Source of the DNA: Suillus spraguei
Lineage: Eukaryota > Basidiomycota > Agaricomycetes > Boletales > Suillaceae
Direction of reading: 5' to 3'
Length of the DNA stretch: 64,000 nucleotides
Assembly: GCA_016800925.1 (NCBI GenBank)
Contig: JABCPU010000093.1
Coordinates: 124,001 to 188,000 of the forward strand
Shown here one piece after another: positions 1 through 10,391 of this stretch. Position numbers and translations under genes: made by a program. The notes beneath the pieces were generated by a model. The model was not told the origin of the DNA and ran no database searches. It was given only the letters and a program-made list of their open reading frames with translations. The first letter of the stretch is position 1, and each line of letters opens with the position of its first letter.

Positions 1-406
1 CCTTATACTTCTGATGACTTTCAAAACTAGTTTCCCCCTCCCGCAGTGTCTATCCAGCATCAAGACATGGTCTGAAATATTGCCCACTATCTACTGTCAC
101 CTCATCTTCATCAGCAACGTCCTCGACAGTCACCTGCTGACTTTTTAGCACTGGGTTGTCTTCATCAGCATCGGAAGGCAGGGAGTGTGAGCGACAAAGT
201 GGGGAAAATGAAAAAGAGTTGTCAATTTCAGGGTTCTCCATTGATGTAGGTGCAATGGTATCTTTCTCTTCAATTGATAACTCCCAAGCCCTTCTACATT
301 CAGGACAACTAGCTGTGTGTCTCTTGACACCTCCCCTTGTAGGGAAGTCCTTGCCACAGAATTTGCAGCAGTGGGGCATGGTTGGTACTAAGCAGTAGTG
401 GGGCAC
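1..406 (-). pseudogene. Plavaka-like transposase, broken N-terminal start (runs off the window)
   Basis: The reading frame opens with a C2H2/C2HC-type finger (CCKFCGKDF, then RHTASCPEC), followed by an acidic, low-complexity stretch ending near QYFRPCLDAG. A short N-terminal finger of this form is typical of Plavaka (CACTA-like) transposases of basidiomycetes, where it precedes an acidic linker and the long transposase. The frame meets a TAG at 50-52, but transposase-like residues (TLREGETSFES) resume in the same frame beyond it up to the window edge, so this looks like decay rather than a true end. The best start is the second Met, near 379: the codons before it are a 27-nt tandem duplication of the start region. 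The rest of the element would lie to the left. The family call is inference from the finger and its context. Confidence 0.5.
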
Positions 407-417
407 GGTTGGTAAGT
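365..417. repeat. 27-nt tandem duplication over a start codon
   Basis: Two adjacent near-copies of about 27 nt (AGCAGTGGGGCATGGTTGGT and a second copy with two changes) duplicate the start region of the transposase fragment. The predicted protein therefore begins with two similar MPH..C segments. Confidence 0.6.
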
Positions 418-587
418 GTTTCCACAGTATTTTTCAGACTTTGCTGTGCCAAGTCTGACTTGTAATGTGACTACTGAAAACAATTCTCTGATCTAGACTC
501 TTGATGCGACCTAATTCATCTCTCCAAGCTTGACATGCCTGGATCTGGAGAGCACTCATCCGCCCTATTACTAATTCCCTCTTGAAC

Positions 588-1052
588 TGACCTCACAACG
601 ACGAGATCTGCCTTGCTTTGGACTGCCAAGATCTGCCTTGCTGCAGGAGCCCATGACCTCACAACAACAAGATCCACCTTGCTACATATCCCTACTTCCT
701 CAAATGCGGGGAAGAGGTGGCTAAGGTCAGGTTGACAGTCCGTTTTTCTTGCTTGGAGTTATGCTTTGATCTAGACTCCCTGATCTAGACTCCCTGGCTA
801 GACTTATTTCAGACTGCAGGAGTCCATGACCTCACAACAATGAGATCTGCCTCGCTACATATCACTACTTCCTCAAATGCAGGGAGGAGGTGGCTAAGGT
901 CAGGGTTGACAGTCTGTTTTTCTTGGTTCAGTGTTTTTTAACTGACCTCACAATGACGAGATCTGCCTCGCTACATATCCTACTTCCTCAAATGCGGGGA
1001 GGAGGTGGCTGAGGTCAGGGTTGACAGTCTATTTTTCTTGGTTCAGTGTTTT
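588..1052. repeat. Tandem repeat, ~100-115 bp unit, three copies plus a partial
   Basis: Copies start at about 653, 825 and 942, with a partial copy at about 588. Each begins with TGACCTCACAAC or a close variant, passes through ATCTGCC and GCTACATATC, then CTTCCTCAAATGCGGGG, and ends at GACAGTC followed by TTTTTCTTG. Short GATCTAGACTCC repeats lie between copies. There is no open frame across it. It is probably a subterminal repeat of a transposable element or a small satellite; the element family is not recognised. Confidence 0.75.
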
Positions 1053-1116
1053 TCATTACTGACATGTACCATAACTCTTTTACCAGATAATGCAAGTTAC
1101 CATGCTACACTAGTTT

Positions 1117-1497
1117 GGTAATACCATGGGTGGCCAGAAGTAACTCTAAAAGTTGCACCTGCTTTGCTTCCTCGCAACACTTCAATTCCGCATCCCAGCG
1201 CTTGCCTATGATTCTTCACAAGCTTTCTTGTAAGATGGTAATATTTTGGCCTGGTGCTATTTCTGACAGCTGCAGTTTTTTCGCTTGCTCACAGGCCTTC
1301 ACTTCTGCCTCCAAATGCACCAAAATGAGTTTGTGAAGGTATGGCTGGGAAACTGATATAGGGCCAGGTGTTTGACGAAATGGAGGGATCGGGAACATGG
1401 GCTCTGTGTCAGGCTCTTCATGCTTGGGCCTGCGAGGGTGTGAGTTTTGGGGGGTAATGAGGAGGGATAGCTCACCTTTTGACATCGATTTTCCCAT
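1117..1497 (-). CDS. Unrecognised ORF with repeated helical segment
   Basis: The frame opens with MGKSMSKGELS, then a proline-rich stretch, then a helix-like segment with CEQAKKLQLSEI. A similar segment (CEEAKQVQLLEL) follows further along the minus strand, in another frame past a stop, so the original protein probably carried a repeated helix and has lost its frame. It lies between the tandem repeat and the DUF6532 remnant, which suggests a transposon-borne gene. I do not recognise the family and would not call it a working gene. Confidence 0.25.
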
Positions 1498-1690
1498 CTT
1501 TATAGTTACAGGTAGCCTCTTTGTAACTGGTAAATGGTGACATTGGGCTTAGGGATTTGTCAGAGTGCAGTGAGTGTTTGAAGCAAACACCATACCATTT
1601 TTTGATAACTTGAGGGTATTCATGACAGTGAAATTATGTTGTGAGGTATGTTCACACCTTCTAATTGTTCCTCCCTTTTAACAATTCCTC

Positions 1691-3705
1691 TTGTTTGACA
1701 CAGCTTTCGGCCCAATGTGTCCTGAAATCAACAAACTATCGAGGTTTAATTGTGAGTTGTTTGTGTTTTATTGCACTATATATTTCACTGACCTGTATGT
1801 AATTGCACTGTGTTCAGACAAGACAACTATAGCACTTCGTAAGGCTGCCCCCAAGCAGAAAAAATCTAAGCTCACATTGTCGCCACCTCCACAACAACCA
1901 CAAGTGCGCACTGCAAGTGGTCAAGAGCAGCGACCAACTGAAAAAGTTCTCAGAACTACCATCATAAGTACCAGAATATCATGTTCTGCTCACTCACAAT
2001 CTCGCTCTTCAGTCTTTGAATCTCAACATGTTGTCCATTGCCAAGAAATCAAGGAGAAACAGGCAGAAAAGCAGAAAAAAAGGTGTTAAAGGCTGCCTAC
2101 TAAGGCCAACCTGATGTCTTTGAGCAAGAGCCTTCAGAGCTGCTTAGTGACATTGACAGGCAAAAAGACATGATGGTCTGCACTTTTGTCATCTTCTCTG
2201 ATCTTAAATAAGCCACTAACATTTTTTTTTTCAGTTCTCTGATCACAGTGTTGACACCAAGTTATCCAATGCTAATGTCTAAACATTCAGCACAGGGAAA
2301 ATTCCCCCAAGGTGGCACAACCCAAGCATGCCTACAACTACTAATTGGAATGCAAAAGGACCAAAGTGTATGTCTCTACATAAATTCTAGTGCAAGAAAA
2401 CTGATAAACCTCCATTTAACATTATCAAATAGCATCACCGAGCAATGCCTGTCTCGATGATGTTCTGGATTATACTCCTACCTTGGATGCTGGTAATGAT
2501 GACGATGAGGAGTTGACAGACAAGGATGATGACAAGGATGACAACAATGACACTAATGAACAGTTGCCTGCAGCTCAGGTCTGAAGATACTGTGGTGCCA
2601 AAGATCAGGAAAAATGCGGATGGTTCGCGTCAATGTGTGAAAGCCAGTGACTTTGATGAAATCTCGAAAGAGATTCTTATAACTGCCTGCTCTGTTTATT
2701 GGTGTCTAGTTGTCACACAGGCACCTTTTCCTGATTCTGTTGCAGCTGAGACAAAATTGGCAAAAGAGGCCTGGCACAAGGTGTGTCAAATCAAAGGTGT
2801 TAATGTTAAACTAACCCTTTCAGCAGTTAATATGGTAAGCACTCTGTTCTTAGTGCATTCCCAGTCTTATTTATACAAAGCTCTTAAAATGCACATCACA
2901 AATGCAAGGCGAACTCAAAACAAAGATGTGTTCGCTCACTGGATCATTTTATGGTTTCTGAGCAAGCAATTCTATGGAGGTGATAAGGAAAAACAGAGAT
3001 CTTGCAGAGTCATTGAAAGCAGTTCGGCCTTTGTTTTCAAGGTACACAGTCCACAGTCTATATAACTGAGTCCTGACATTGAGCAATAGGACTGGTCATC
3101 AAAGTCAGAGATCTACAAGACTGAATTGCTGCAAGACATGTGGTTTGTGAACCGAATGGATGGGGGTGTTGTGTACCACAAATACTTCAACCCCATGCCT
3201 GTCAGAACTGTTGCGCTCATGCTGACGGTTGTGAGCCACATTTTATATTTTTACTCACAACTTGATTGTGCTGACAGTGACAATATCTTATAGATTGAAT
3301 GTTGTGTCGATGAGTGATTGCAAGGCATCAAAGAGGATATCAAGTTCATGTCTGCTAGTTATGGGGCTGTCTTCAGCTGTCATCTCACCTCACTGCAGCA
3401 CTTTGATGAGCGCACTGCGCCTTACAAACTCCTCCCAAAAATTTGTACCAATCTGCATGATACAGCTCAGTATGTTAGACTCTTATTTCACTGACTCTAG
3501 TATCCTGATGTTTGTGCTTACAAGCTTCCATGCAGGTGTTGCATCACTTGTTCCATTGTCAGCTACATCCCAGACCCACATTGACGACAAGGCATTTGAA
3601 AATGCTATTCGAGAGTACCAGCATGAGGGGGACGATGCAGTTGAGGATGAGGTCGAGGATGTGGATGCTGGTAATGAGAGTGGGGAGCTTACAGATGATG
3701 AATAG
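1691..3705 (+). pseudogene. DUF6532-domain gene, degraded, repeat-associated
   Basis: The N-terminal part (about 1800-2090) is a basic, Gln/Ser-rich disordered region. From about 2590 the frame matches the basidiomycete DUF6532 type: VKASDFDEISKEILITA, then TQAPFPDSVAAETKLAKEAW and GVNVKLTLS. The domain continues, in pieces that need several splices or frame changes, through WFVNRMDGGVVYHKYFNP at about 3140-3200 and the segment near 3300-3470, where the matching residues (DIKFMSASYGAVF) are in a different frame from the longest ORF. The C-terminus (3580-3705) is very acidic and ends in a normal stop. DUF6532 proteins are multi-copy in mushrooms and often sit beside transposons; their function is unknown. 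The many frame changes favour a decayed copy, though a many-intron gene cannot be excluded. Confidence 0.55.
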
Positions 3706-4010
3706 GATAACTGAGTGAGACATTTGTACTATCATTAGCTAGTTTGTGAGTCAAGTACTTGAATTCAATTGTTATTAGGTTCTTTTGTGCGCTGTATAGC
3801 TGCTGGTAGTAACTGGATGCTCCAATGTTCTTTTGTATGCTATATATGTAGCTACTGATAGCTGCCTGTAGTAGCACTCTGACAAACTACAGTAGCACCT
3901 GGTAGCTACTACGGGATTCTATGCTGACTACATAGAGGGCACTTGACAACAGGGCTACTCACACTACCCTGACTATGTAGTACTATGTAGTCACCTGGTT
4001 TTTTCCTGAT

Positions 4011-4450
4011 GTGGTCTAGTCTGGTGGTTACTACAACAGAATCAAAATCTATTTCTCTTGGACTGTGCAGGTTTGAAACCTGCTTATGACAAGTTTTTTT
4101 TCTATCAGAATACGCCTTGACATTCACTCATGGATGGTTTCTTTAGAAGTTCACCATAACTGCCAGATGGTTGCTACAACATAATCAAATTCTGTTTTTC
4201 TTGGACTGTGCAGGATTGAAACCTGCTGACACCAAGCTTTTTTCTACCAGAACACACCTTGATATCCACTCATCCATAGGTTCTTTAGAAGTTCACTGCA
4301 ACTGGTCAAACCTGGTGGTTGCTACACCAGACTTAAAATCTGCTTCTCTTAGATTGTGTACATTCGAAACCTATCGATAACAACATTTTTTTCCAATCAC
4401 GACACACCTTGTCGCTGAGGGATAGTTTCCTTAGAGGTTTGCCCCTGTGC
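4011..4450 (+). repeat. Three tandem tRNA-Leu-like units (SINE-like), ~145 bp each
   Basis: Three head-to-tail units (about 4011-4155, 4156-4300, 4301-4450) each contain an A-box-like start (TAGTCTGGTGG in unit 1), a Leu-type anticodon arm, a TCTCTT-type extra arm and a B-box-like T arm. B boxes are GGTTTGAAACC at 4070-4080, GGATTGAAACC at 4213-4223 and CATTCGAAACC at 4361-4371. Unit 3 has CAGACTTAAAATCTG at 4328-4342, the arm of a tRNA-Leu(UAA); unit 1 has a CAA-like anticodon. The A-to-B distance (~53 nt) fits a class II tRNA. The acceptor stems do not pair, so these are not working tRNAs. Each unit carries a shared ~70-bp tail (TTCTTTAGAAGTTCAC). They resemble a tRNA-Leu-derived SINE in tandem. 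Confidence 0.55.
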
Positions 4451-6630
4451 AAATTGTTGTCGCTGTCTTCTTAGATAGATGATCTATAGATAAAGACCTA
4501 TAAAACCAAATATCTCCACGGTCAGCGATTCAGACAAATACCAATGACTGATAACGTGGTTGTACGTGGGTGGCTGTTTAATGTTCCCTAGGCTACGGTC
4601 AGCAAATGAGTCACTTCTGTGAGATCAGCAAACTCTTGGACAATGACAAAGATTCTTGAAACAACTAAACTTCAAAGAAAAACACAGAAGTCAAACAAAC
4701 TAAGAAACAAAAGTAACTGGCCGAATTACTCTCTCCAATGGAATGCAGGTGTTTTGCAACAATTGTGCTACTGCAATTTGTGGGAAGTTACAACAATCAC
4801 CTTCTCAGACAAGCAGGTAGGATCCCTGGTCAAGACTAGTCACTACTTCAGAGATCTTCTAGCTTACTATTGAACCTGCTGCCAAGGAACTCACTATGAG
4901 TATTAAGCAGATAACAGGAATGGATGTCCTTGGATTTCAATACCAAGTCCCCTTTCAATAACTAGAGTCTATCAGTCAGTGAAGACCTTAACTCAGTATC
5001 GCTACTCAGATGTGCGAGATCAAGTGTCACTGTCAACCTCTAAAGTCTCTCCCACTAAGCTACTCTGGCCTTAGATGGACTAAAGAGACAACACAAATAT
5101 TAGAAACACAAGGACACTTAGCACCAACAAACTTTGAAAGAGAGAGAGAGACCAGTAATCAAAGAAAAAGAAGAAAAGAGAAAGATTCAAAAGAAACAGA
5201 GGCAAGGAAACAGACAACAGAGAAAGAAAAACAGAGAGGAAGATGATGAAAGAAACTAGAATGAATCTGTCAAAGAAAAAAGATTTGTTGTCTTGCTGGT
5301 TGTCAGACACAGTGAGCTCAGGGTCTTGCTAGTTGTTGAGCACAGTGAGCTCAAGGTAGTGCTATCTCACAGAGTAGACTTCCAATCTTACTGTTGTTGA
5401 CAATGTTCTTGACAGTGTGCTGATAGTGCTGGTCACACTTCAGTTATATTTCAGAGGGGGAGAAAATCTCTCTCTTATTGACAAAAAGGTGGGTATTATA
5501 TAGACAAAATGAATGGCTATGCTACTGTTTTCCCACATTTTGTAGGGGTGCTGACCTACCCTATTTACTGAATATTGTCATAGTTGATTTGTAATATGCT
5601 CAAGGGTGTGAGAAAAAGTCATGTGGGATATCAATGGCTATGCATAAATTTGAGATCAGGTGACTATTAGTGGCTATCCTAGGAGGAATATCAATTATGT
5701 AATATTTGAAGCATAAATTTGCACTTTTTTGTAGATGCATAGAGGTGACGCGAGTGAATCATAATGTGTTTCATGAGTTTTTCTGCAGGGTAACTCTATG
5801 TAATTATTTTGCTGGGGTCACCTGACATCTGTGGGAATCTTATGAAGTAGTTTCTGTAGCCAAACATACATAAACACACCCATGAAAAATGAATTAGAAA
5901 TAATAAGCAAACTTTTACGAGCAAAAAGAAACTTTCGATTCTGCATCATGGATTAATTTCTGAATAGAGGAACACTAAGCTATTATAGTCCTGGTACTAT
6001 TTGTCAGCTGCAGTAGTGTTTAGTCAGCCATGCACCAGACCAGTTTGGTGCATGTCATCGCAATATTAACATTTGCTCCATAGCGAGTCATACCTTCAGA
6101 CACACATCCAAGTCTGAAACACTAATTATATTGGGTGTTGTGACTTGTGGGGCTGCCACAGGTTTTATGTAGTTCCTCTTTGGGCTTAGTCAATTGCATA
6201 TTGGATGGATTGGTGTCTGTAGACGTCTCTGCAATATCAGGTGTTGATCTGTGGGCCACTGTACAGAGCATCTGCAGTGATTTTAGAATGCACTCGCGAT
6301 CAAGAAGAACTTTGCAAGCAAAGAGACCTATTAGTATTTTGGACATTCTTTGCTATTGGGGCACATAAAAGGTGTGTCTAAATCATTGCGATAACTGTTC
6401 ACTGTGACCATTTGCCTGAGCCTAGATTTGGAAGCCCATCAGCTGGTTGGATTGTGCTCTGTAGCACTCTGTAGTAAATTATGTTTCCCTGATGGCCCAT
6501 CATTGCATTTTGGCATGGTTTATGCTTCGCAGGCACAAATTATTCCATCGTCTGCTTTCACAAGATATATTTCTTGCGGCCGAAGCTCCAGACCTGCACA
6601 CACATTAATAACTGACGGTCAATAAATTTT
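4451..6630. other. AT-rich non-coding stretch with purine-rich tract
   Basis: No convincing gene is visible on either strand. At 5130-5250 there is a strongly purine-rich tract (repeated AGAGAG, AAAGAAAAAG) whose long frames are low-complexity artefacts. Two near-repeats of GCACAGTGAGCTCA sit at about 5308-5355. The composition is that of a transposon interior or LTR-like debris, but I find no paired LTR ends, primer-binding site or polymerase motif. The short frames at 6122-6625 have no recognisable domain. Confidence 0.35.
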
Positions 6631-7073
6631 AAATTTTTCGAACAGTACTTCGCGAGTTGCACAAGGTGTTCGGAGGCCAATAGAAGCTATTTACCTTACT
6701 AGGAAGGTTTATGAGAAGTGGGAACCTTGGAAGTAGAGCACGGTGGTCTGGCTTTCCATACTTCTAATTCAACTTGGGGGGAGCTCAAAGTTGAACGTTG
6801 AACGCCCAACCTGGTATACACATCGACCAACTTCGATTTCAGACTCCGACAGTCTGCCGATGTTCCGTAGAGTTCTGATTACTCGCGTTTCTTACTTTGA
6901 ATACCATTTCTAAGAATCCAAGAATCTAAGAATCTGTCACCTCGGAATTTGCATGATTTTCCACCTCTGATTACATACTGGTTATGTTGTCCTTTCGCAC
7001 CCAGTCCAGAACTAATCAAATTCTCGTTTAGTGGGTGATGCTGAGTTCCAACATTCCAAGAGTGGGAAAATCC

Positions 7074-7320
7074 CCTTCTCAAATGATTTCTTCATCATAC
7101 ACTTGCTTACGGAAAGCTTCTAACGTCTGGTGTGAGTGACATCGTTGTCATTGTGCGACTGGGGTATGTTACGAACGAGGTATAGAGACAAGTGGTGTAT
7201 GTCAGACCTTGTAGAAGCTCCCGAATCGTATTCCGAATCCAAGTTGTCCTCACGTCGCCGATACAGCAACGGGAGTTTCAGGCTGTTGATGAAAACTTAC
7301 GGTGACTCGGAAGCTTAAGT
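7074..7320 (-). pseudogene. SEC14 5'-end fragment (duplicate of the gene at 10392-11786)
   Basis: This stretch is a near copy of 11600-11850, the first coding exon and upstream sequence of the SEC14 gene on the same strand. Shared blocks include ACGAACGAGGTATAGAGACA, CTTGTAGAAGCTC and TCACGGTGACTCGGAAGCT in the + sense. The copy lacks the stretch that encodes PEEN and has several base changes. It ends just after the codons for EEIIREGD, where the sequence turns into unrelated DNA. No later SEC14 exon is present, so it cannot make a CRAL-TRIO protein. Confidence 0.75.
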
Positions 7321-7409
7321 GGCTAGCGTTCCATGGCTGACTTGGACCCGAGTATGAGTGTGTTCAAAGGTATCTTTACTGCCACTTTATTCAATTTCAA
7401 TGATATCTA

Positions 7410-7646
7410 GATGTCCTGCAAAGACGTCCCAAGACTACCCTCGAGCGTCACGCTGTGGAGTATCTCAGAGATACCACCAAGTCGTTTGATTACACCCTGG
7501 CAGTGCTCAAAAATGTGGAACAACAAGCCAGGAAAGAACTTGAGTGACTTGGTGGAAACCCGATGTCATCTGTGCTTTTGGATAAACTTCGTGTTGACTC
7601 ATGCATGAAACATTATGCCCCCATGGCAGTAGGTAGTAGTATCTAA
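7410..7646 (+). pseudogene. Last exon of a geranylgeranyl diphosphate synthase, with in-frame stop
   Basis: The frame DVLQRRPKTTLERHAVEYL, then TKSFDYTLAVLKNVEQQA, then LGGNPMSSVLLDKLRVD matches the C-terminal end of fungal geranylgeranyl/polyprenyl diphosphate synthases (GGPS), which make C20 isoprenoid diphosphate. It begins right after an acceptor-like TATCTAG, as a real last exon would. A TGA interrupts it just before LGGNP, a likely CGA-to-TGA change. The catalytic Asp-rich motifs lie in upstream exons that are not present, so this is a stranded exon and not a gene. Confidence 0.65.
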
Positions 7647-8285
7647 CTGAAGGCTAGTCCAACGCTACTACTCATTTCTACTCACGATTGCGTGCCTCTT
7701 CTCTTAAGATTTCTGCCAACACAGTCGGTAATCTCCGAGCTTCTTCGTTGCTGTATTAGTCGATATTCGCGAGTAGCCAGACAATATGCGCCTGTCACTA
7801 GTATGTCTCGGTACCATGTAGATTCGAAGCTTGATGACCTCGATGTCTGATACCAGGTGACTCCAGAGATGTAAAATGGGACCCGAGGAGTCCCGTTAGA
7901 CTAGTTAGTATTGTGAGTACTTGTGCAATGCGTTGTCTGTTCAGGATTGCGCATGGAGTTATTTAACCCTCCCTATTTCCGCTGTCCCCTTTTGAAATAC
8001 GAAGGCTGCTGGTCCCAGCGAGGCTTGTCACGACTCAGAAGCTGAAACCATGGTGATCAATTCAATTCAAGGAACCGCACGGGTACGGGTAACATCGCAG
8101 TGGTTCTATGCTGACGACTTGGGCACAAGGGTACGGGAGGGTACGGGCCTAGTCATGGCTAGGGCTACGGGCGTTGTCTCAGGTCTCAGACGGTCTAATT
8201 CACTAGCTGCCCCAAATACTTAATAATACTTCAAGTACCGGGTGTATACGCTCCATCCCCACCATCTTTATTTCTGAAGTTGTTC
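7647..8285. promoter_or_regulatory. Upstream region of the MFS gene with GTACGGG repeats
   Basis: No gene is visible. GTACGGG occurs at 8083-8089, 8131-8137 and 8141-8147, with CTACGGG at about 8164-8170, all on the same strand and 115-205 bp before the start codon of the transporter. A clustered 7-mer of this type could be a transcription-factor site. That is inference from spacing only. Confidence 0.3.
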
Positions 8286-10293
8286 ATGTCAACATTTTCC
8301 CCCAGTGATACAACCGCAATGCGAGCTTCCGAAAGCGCTTTGCAACCCGTCAAAAGCAATGGCGATCCCAGTGATGCTGACCAGTTAGACTCGTCTGACT
8401 TTCCCGAGGGTGGTGTAACAGCTTGGGGCACAGTGCTAGGAGCGTAAGTGTTTTTAAATTTCTATCGCTGCATACTCAAATATCGTCAAGTTTTTTCATA
8501 CAATTCTGTGGTCCCGGGTAAAATTAATTCAGTATTTATGGACCAATTTCGCTAATGACATTCCAGATATACCAGTTCCTTCGGCGTCTTCCAGGGTAAG
8601 GTTGGGCGAATTATTTTACAGGAACGAGCTCACCATGGCACATAGACTTTTATACTCGAACTTATTTGACAAATTCTACACCATCTGCAATCGCGTCAGT
8701 GAGCTTTAAACTTGGGCCATTTCGTTACTGCCAGTGTTTCTGACTTACGATGGTATAGCTGGATAGGAAGTGTTAATGCATTTTTGCTAATGTCAGTCGG
8801 TCTCGTGTCAGGAAGGCTGCTTGACCGAGGCGCATTGTATGTGCGCAGGCAATTCGCATAAAAGTGTCCCTGATCATACATCTAGCTATCATTTGATGAG
8901 AATCGGCTGTCTTCTCCAGTGTTTCTTCCTCTTAATGCTGTCACTAGCGAAACCGAATCAATATTATCAAGCAGGTCTCATCTTTGTCGCTGCACAACTC
9001 AATTGACAACGATATTAGGTATTCCTTTGTCACGGTATTGGTTTCGGGGTTGCAACAGGCCTTACGAGTGTTCCCTCAATCGCCGTGGTGTCTCATTACT
9101 TCCAGCGGCGTAGAGCTTTTGCGATGGGACTCGTCATTTCGGGGTCGGCGATGGGTTCAGTCTTGTACCCAATCATGCTCAACAACCTTATCAATGGAAG
9201 ACTTGGCTTTGCAAATGGCGTCCGTGTTACTACGGGCGTGGTTGGCAGTCTGCTTCTCATAGCATGTCTCTTGATGCGCACAAGGCTTCCACCGAAACCC
9301 CATGCCGTTAGCTACGCTCGCGTTTTACACAACTCGCTGAGAGACCATGCCTATGTCTGTGCGTGTTTCGGGTGCGTGAGTCAACACTTAATGGTATAAA
9401 CTCTCAAACGGTTTCCACTGCTTAGACTGGCTGCTTTCCGAGTCGGGTATTATTTCGTGGTATTTTTTCTCCAATTAGACTCCCGTTTGCACGGTCTAAG
9501 CAAAGAATTTTCGTTCTATTCGGTGCGTGTCTCAGAGATCAGCTAACAAGGAGTTACTCAGTACTAGCTTAACAGCTTACAATTCTCAATGGTGCCTCTT
9601 TCATTGGAAGATTAACCGGTGGTATTGTCGCTTCCTACGTGGGCATCCCAAATACGATCATCGGCTGCTCGTTCATATCATCCGCTTTAATATTTTCAAT
9701 GATCGGCTTGCACTCGGTGGCCAGCGTGGTACTGATAGGCATCAGCTGTGGCTATTTTTTTGGAGGTTGTGCGTAGGCTCCGGACACATCTCTGACGCTC
9801 ACTAAGTGTCAACCTAGTCATAGCATTAGCTCCCTCGTTGATATCACATCTGACCCCTGAAATATCAGATATTGGGTAATTACTTGACGCATGACTTTGG
9901 TTTACTCTGACAAGTTGTTCAAGCGCTCGGATAGGAATGATGTTCGCATTGTCTAGTAAGTCCGTAGATTTAAACATGGTGATATCCTGACCTGCGTTCA
10001 CAGGCATTACATCACTTATAGGCATGTGTGCTGTTAGCTTTTCTCGACCATCACTTAACCTTCAGTTTAGGTCCTCCAATTTGTGGAGCTGTCCTGACCT
10101 CGCATTACACCTGGTGGAAGCCTGTTCTCTTAGCTGGGGTGAGAGGATCGTGTGAAATGGCGTTTTGGTTTTAGGCTAACAAGCTGTTTAGGGCATCGCG
10201 ACTAGCGGAACCATTTTATTGGTATCCATGCAGTTCATATTGAGGATCCGTCCAAAGATTGCAAGCGTCTGCTCCAAGGAAACTGCTGTTTGA
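8286..10293 (+). CDS. MFS monocarboxylate-type transporter (MCT family)
   Basis: A plasma-membrane facilitator of the major facilitator superfamily, most like the fungal MCT-related carriers. The substrate cannot be read from sequence. Exon 1 (8286-8443) encodes a Ser-rich cytosolic N-terminus ending SSDFPEGGVTAWGTVLGA, the hallmark DFPxGGxxAW of this family. Later exons give YTSSFGVFQ, FYTRTYLTNSTPSAIAS, IGSVNAFLLMSVGLVSGR, then GIGFGVATGLTSVPSIAVVS followed by HYFQRRRAFAMGL, the central MCT signature. The second half has ILNGASFIGRLTGGIVASY and ends at GPPICGAVLTSHYTWWKP, then VSMQFILRIRPK and a stop at 10291-10293. At least nine short introns are needed. Every conserved block can be joined without a stop, so the gene looks functional. 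It converges on SEC14 with a gap of about 98 bp. Confidence 0.85.
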
Positions 10294-10391
10294 TCCACGT
10301 CACATGTACAAAAGTGATATACATTGTTCTTGTCCCCTGCTATCGACATTCGTATATGATACACATGCATACTTCTACTTGTACCGATCAT

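Noticed and set aside
4011..4450. Functional tRNA-Leu genes
   Set aside because: A/B boxes and anticodon arms are visible, but acceptor stems do not pair and one B box is degenerate.
4451..6000. LTR retrotransposon
   Set aside because: Composition suggests it, but I found no matching LTR pair, primer-binding site, or Gag/Pol motif.
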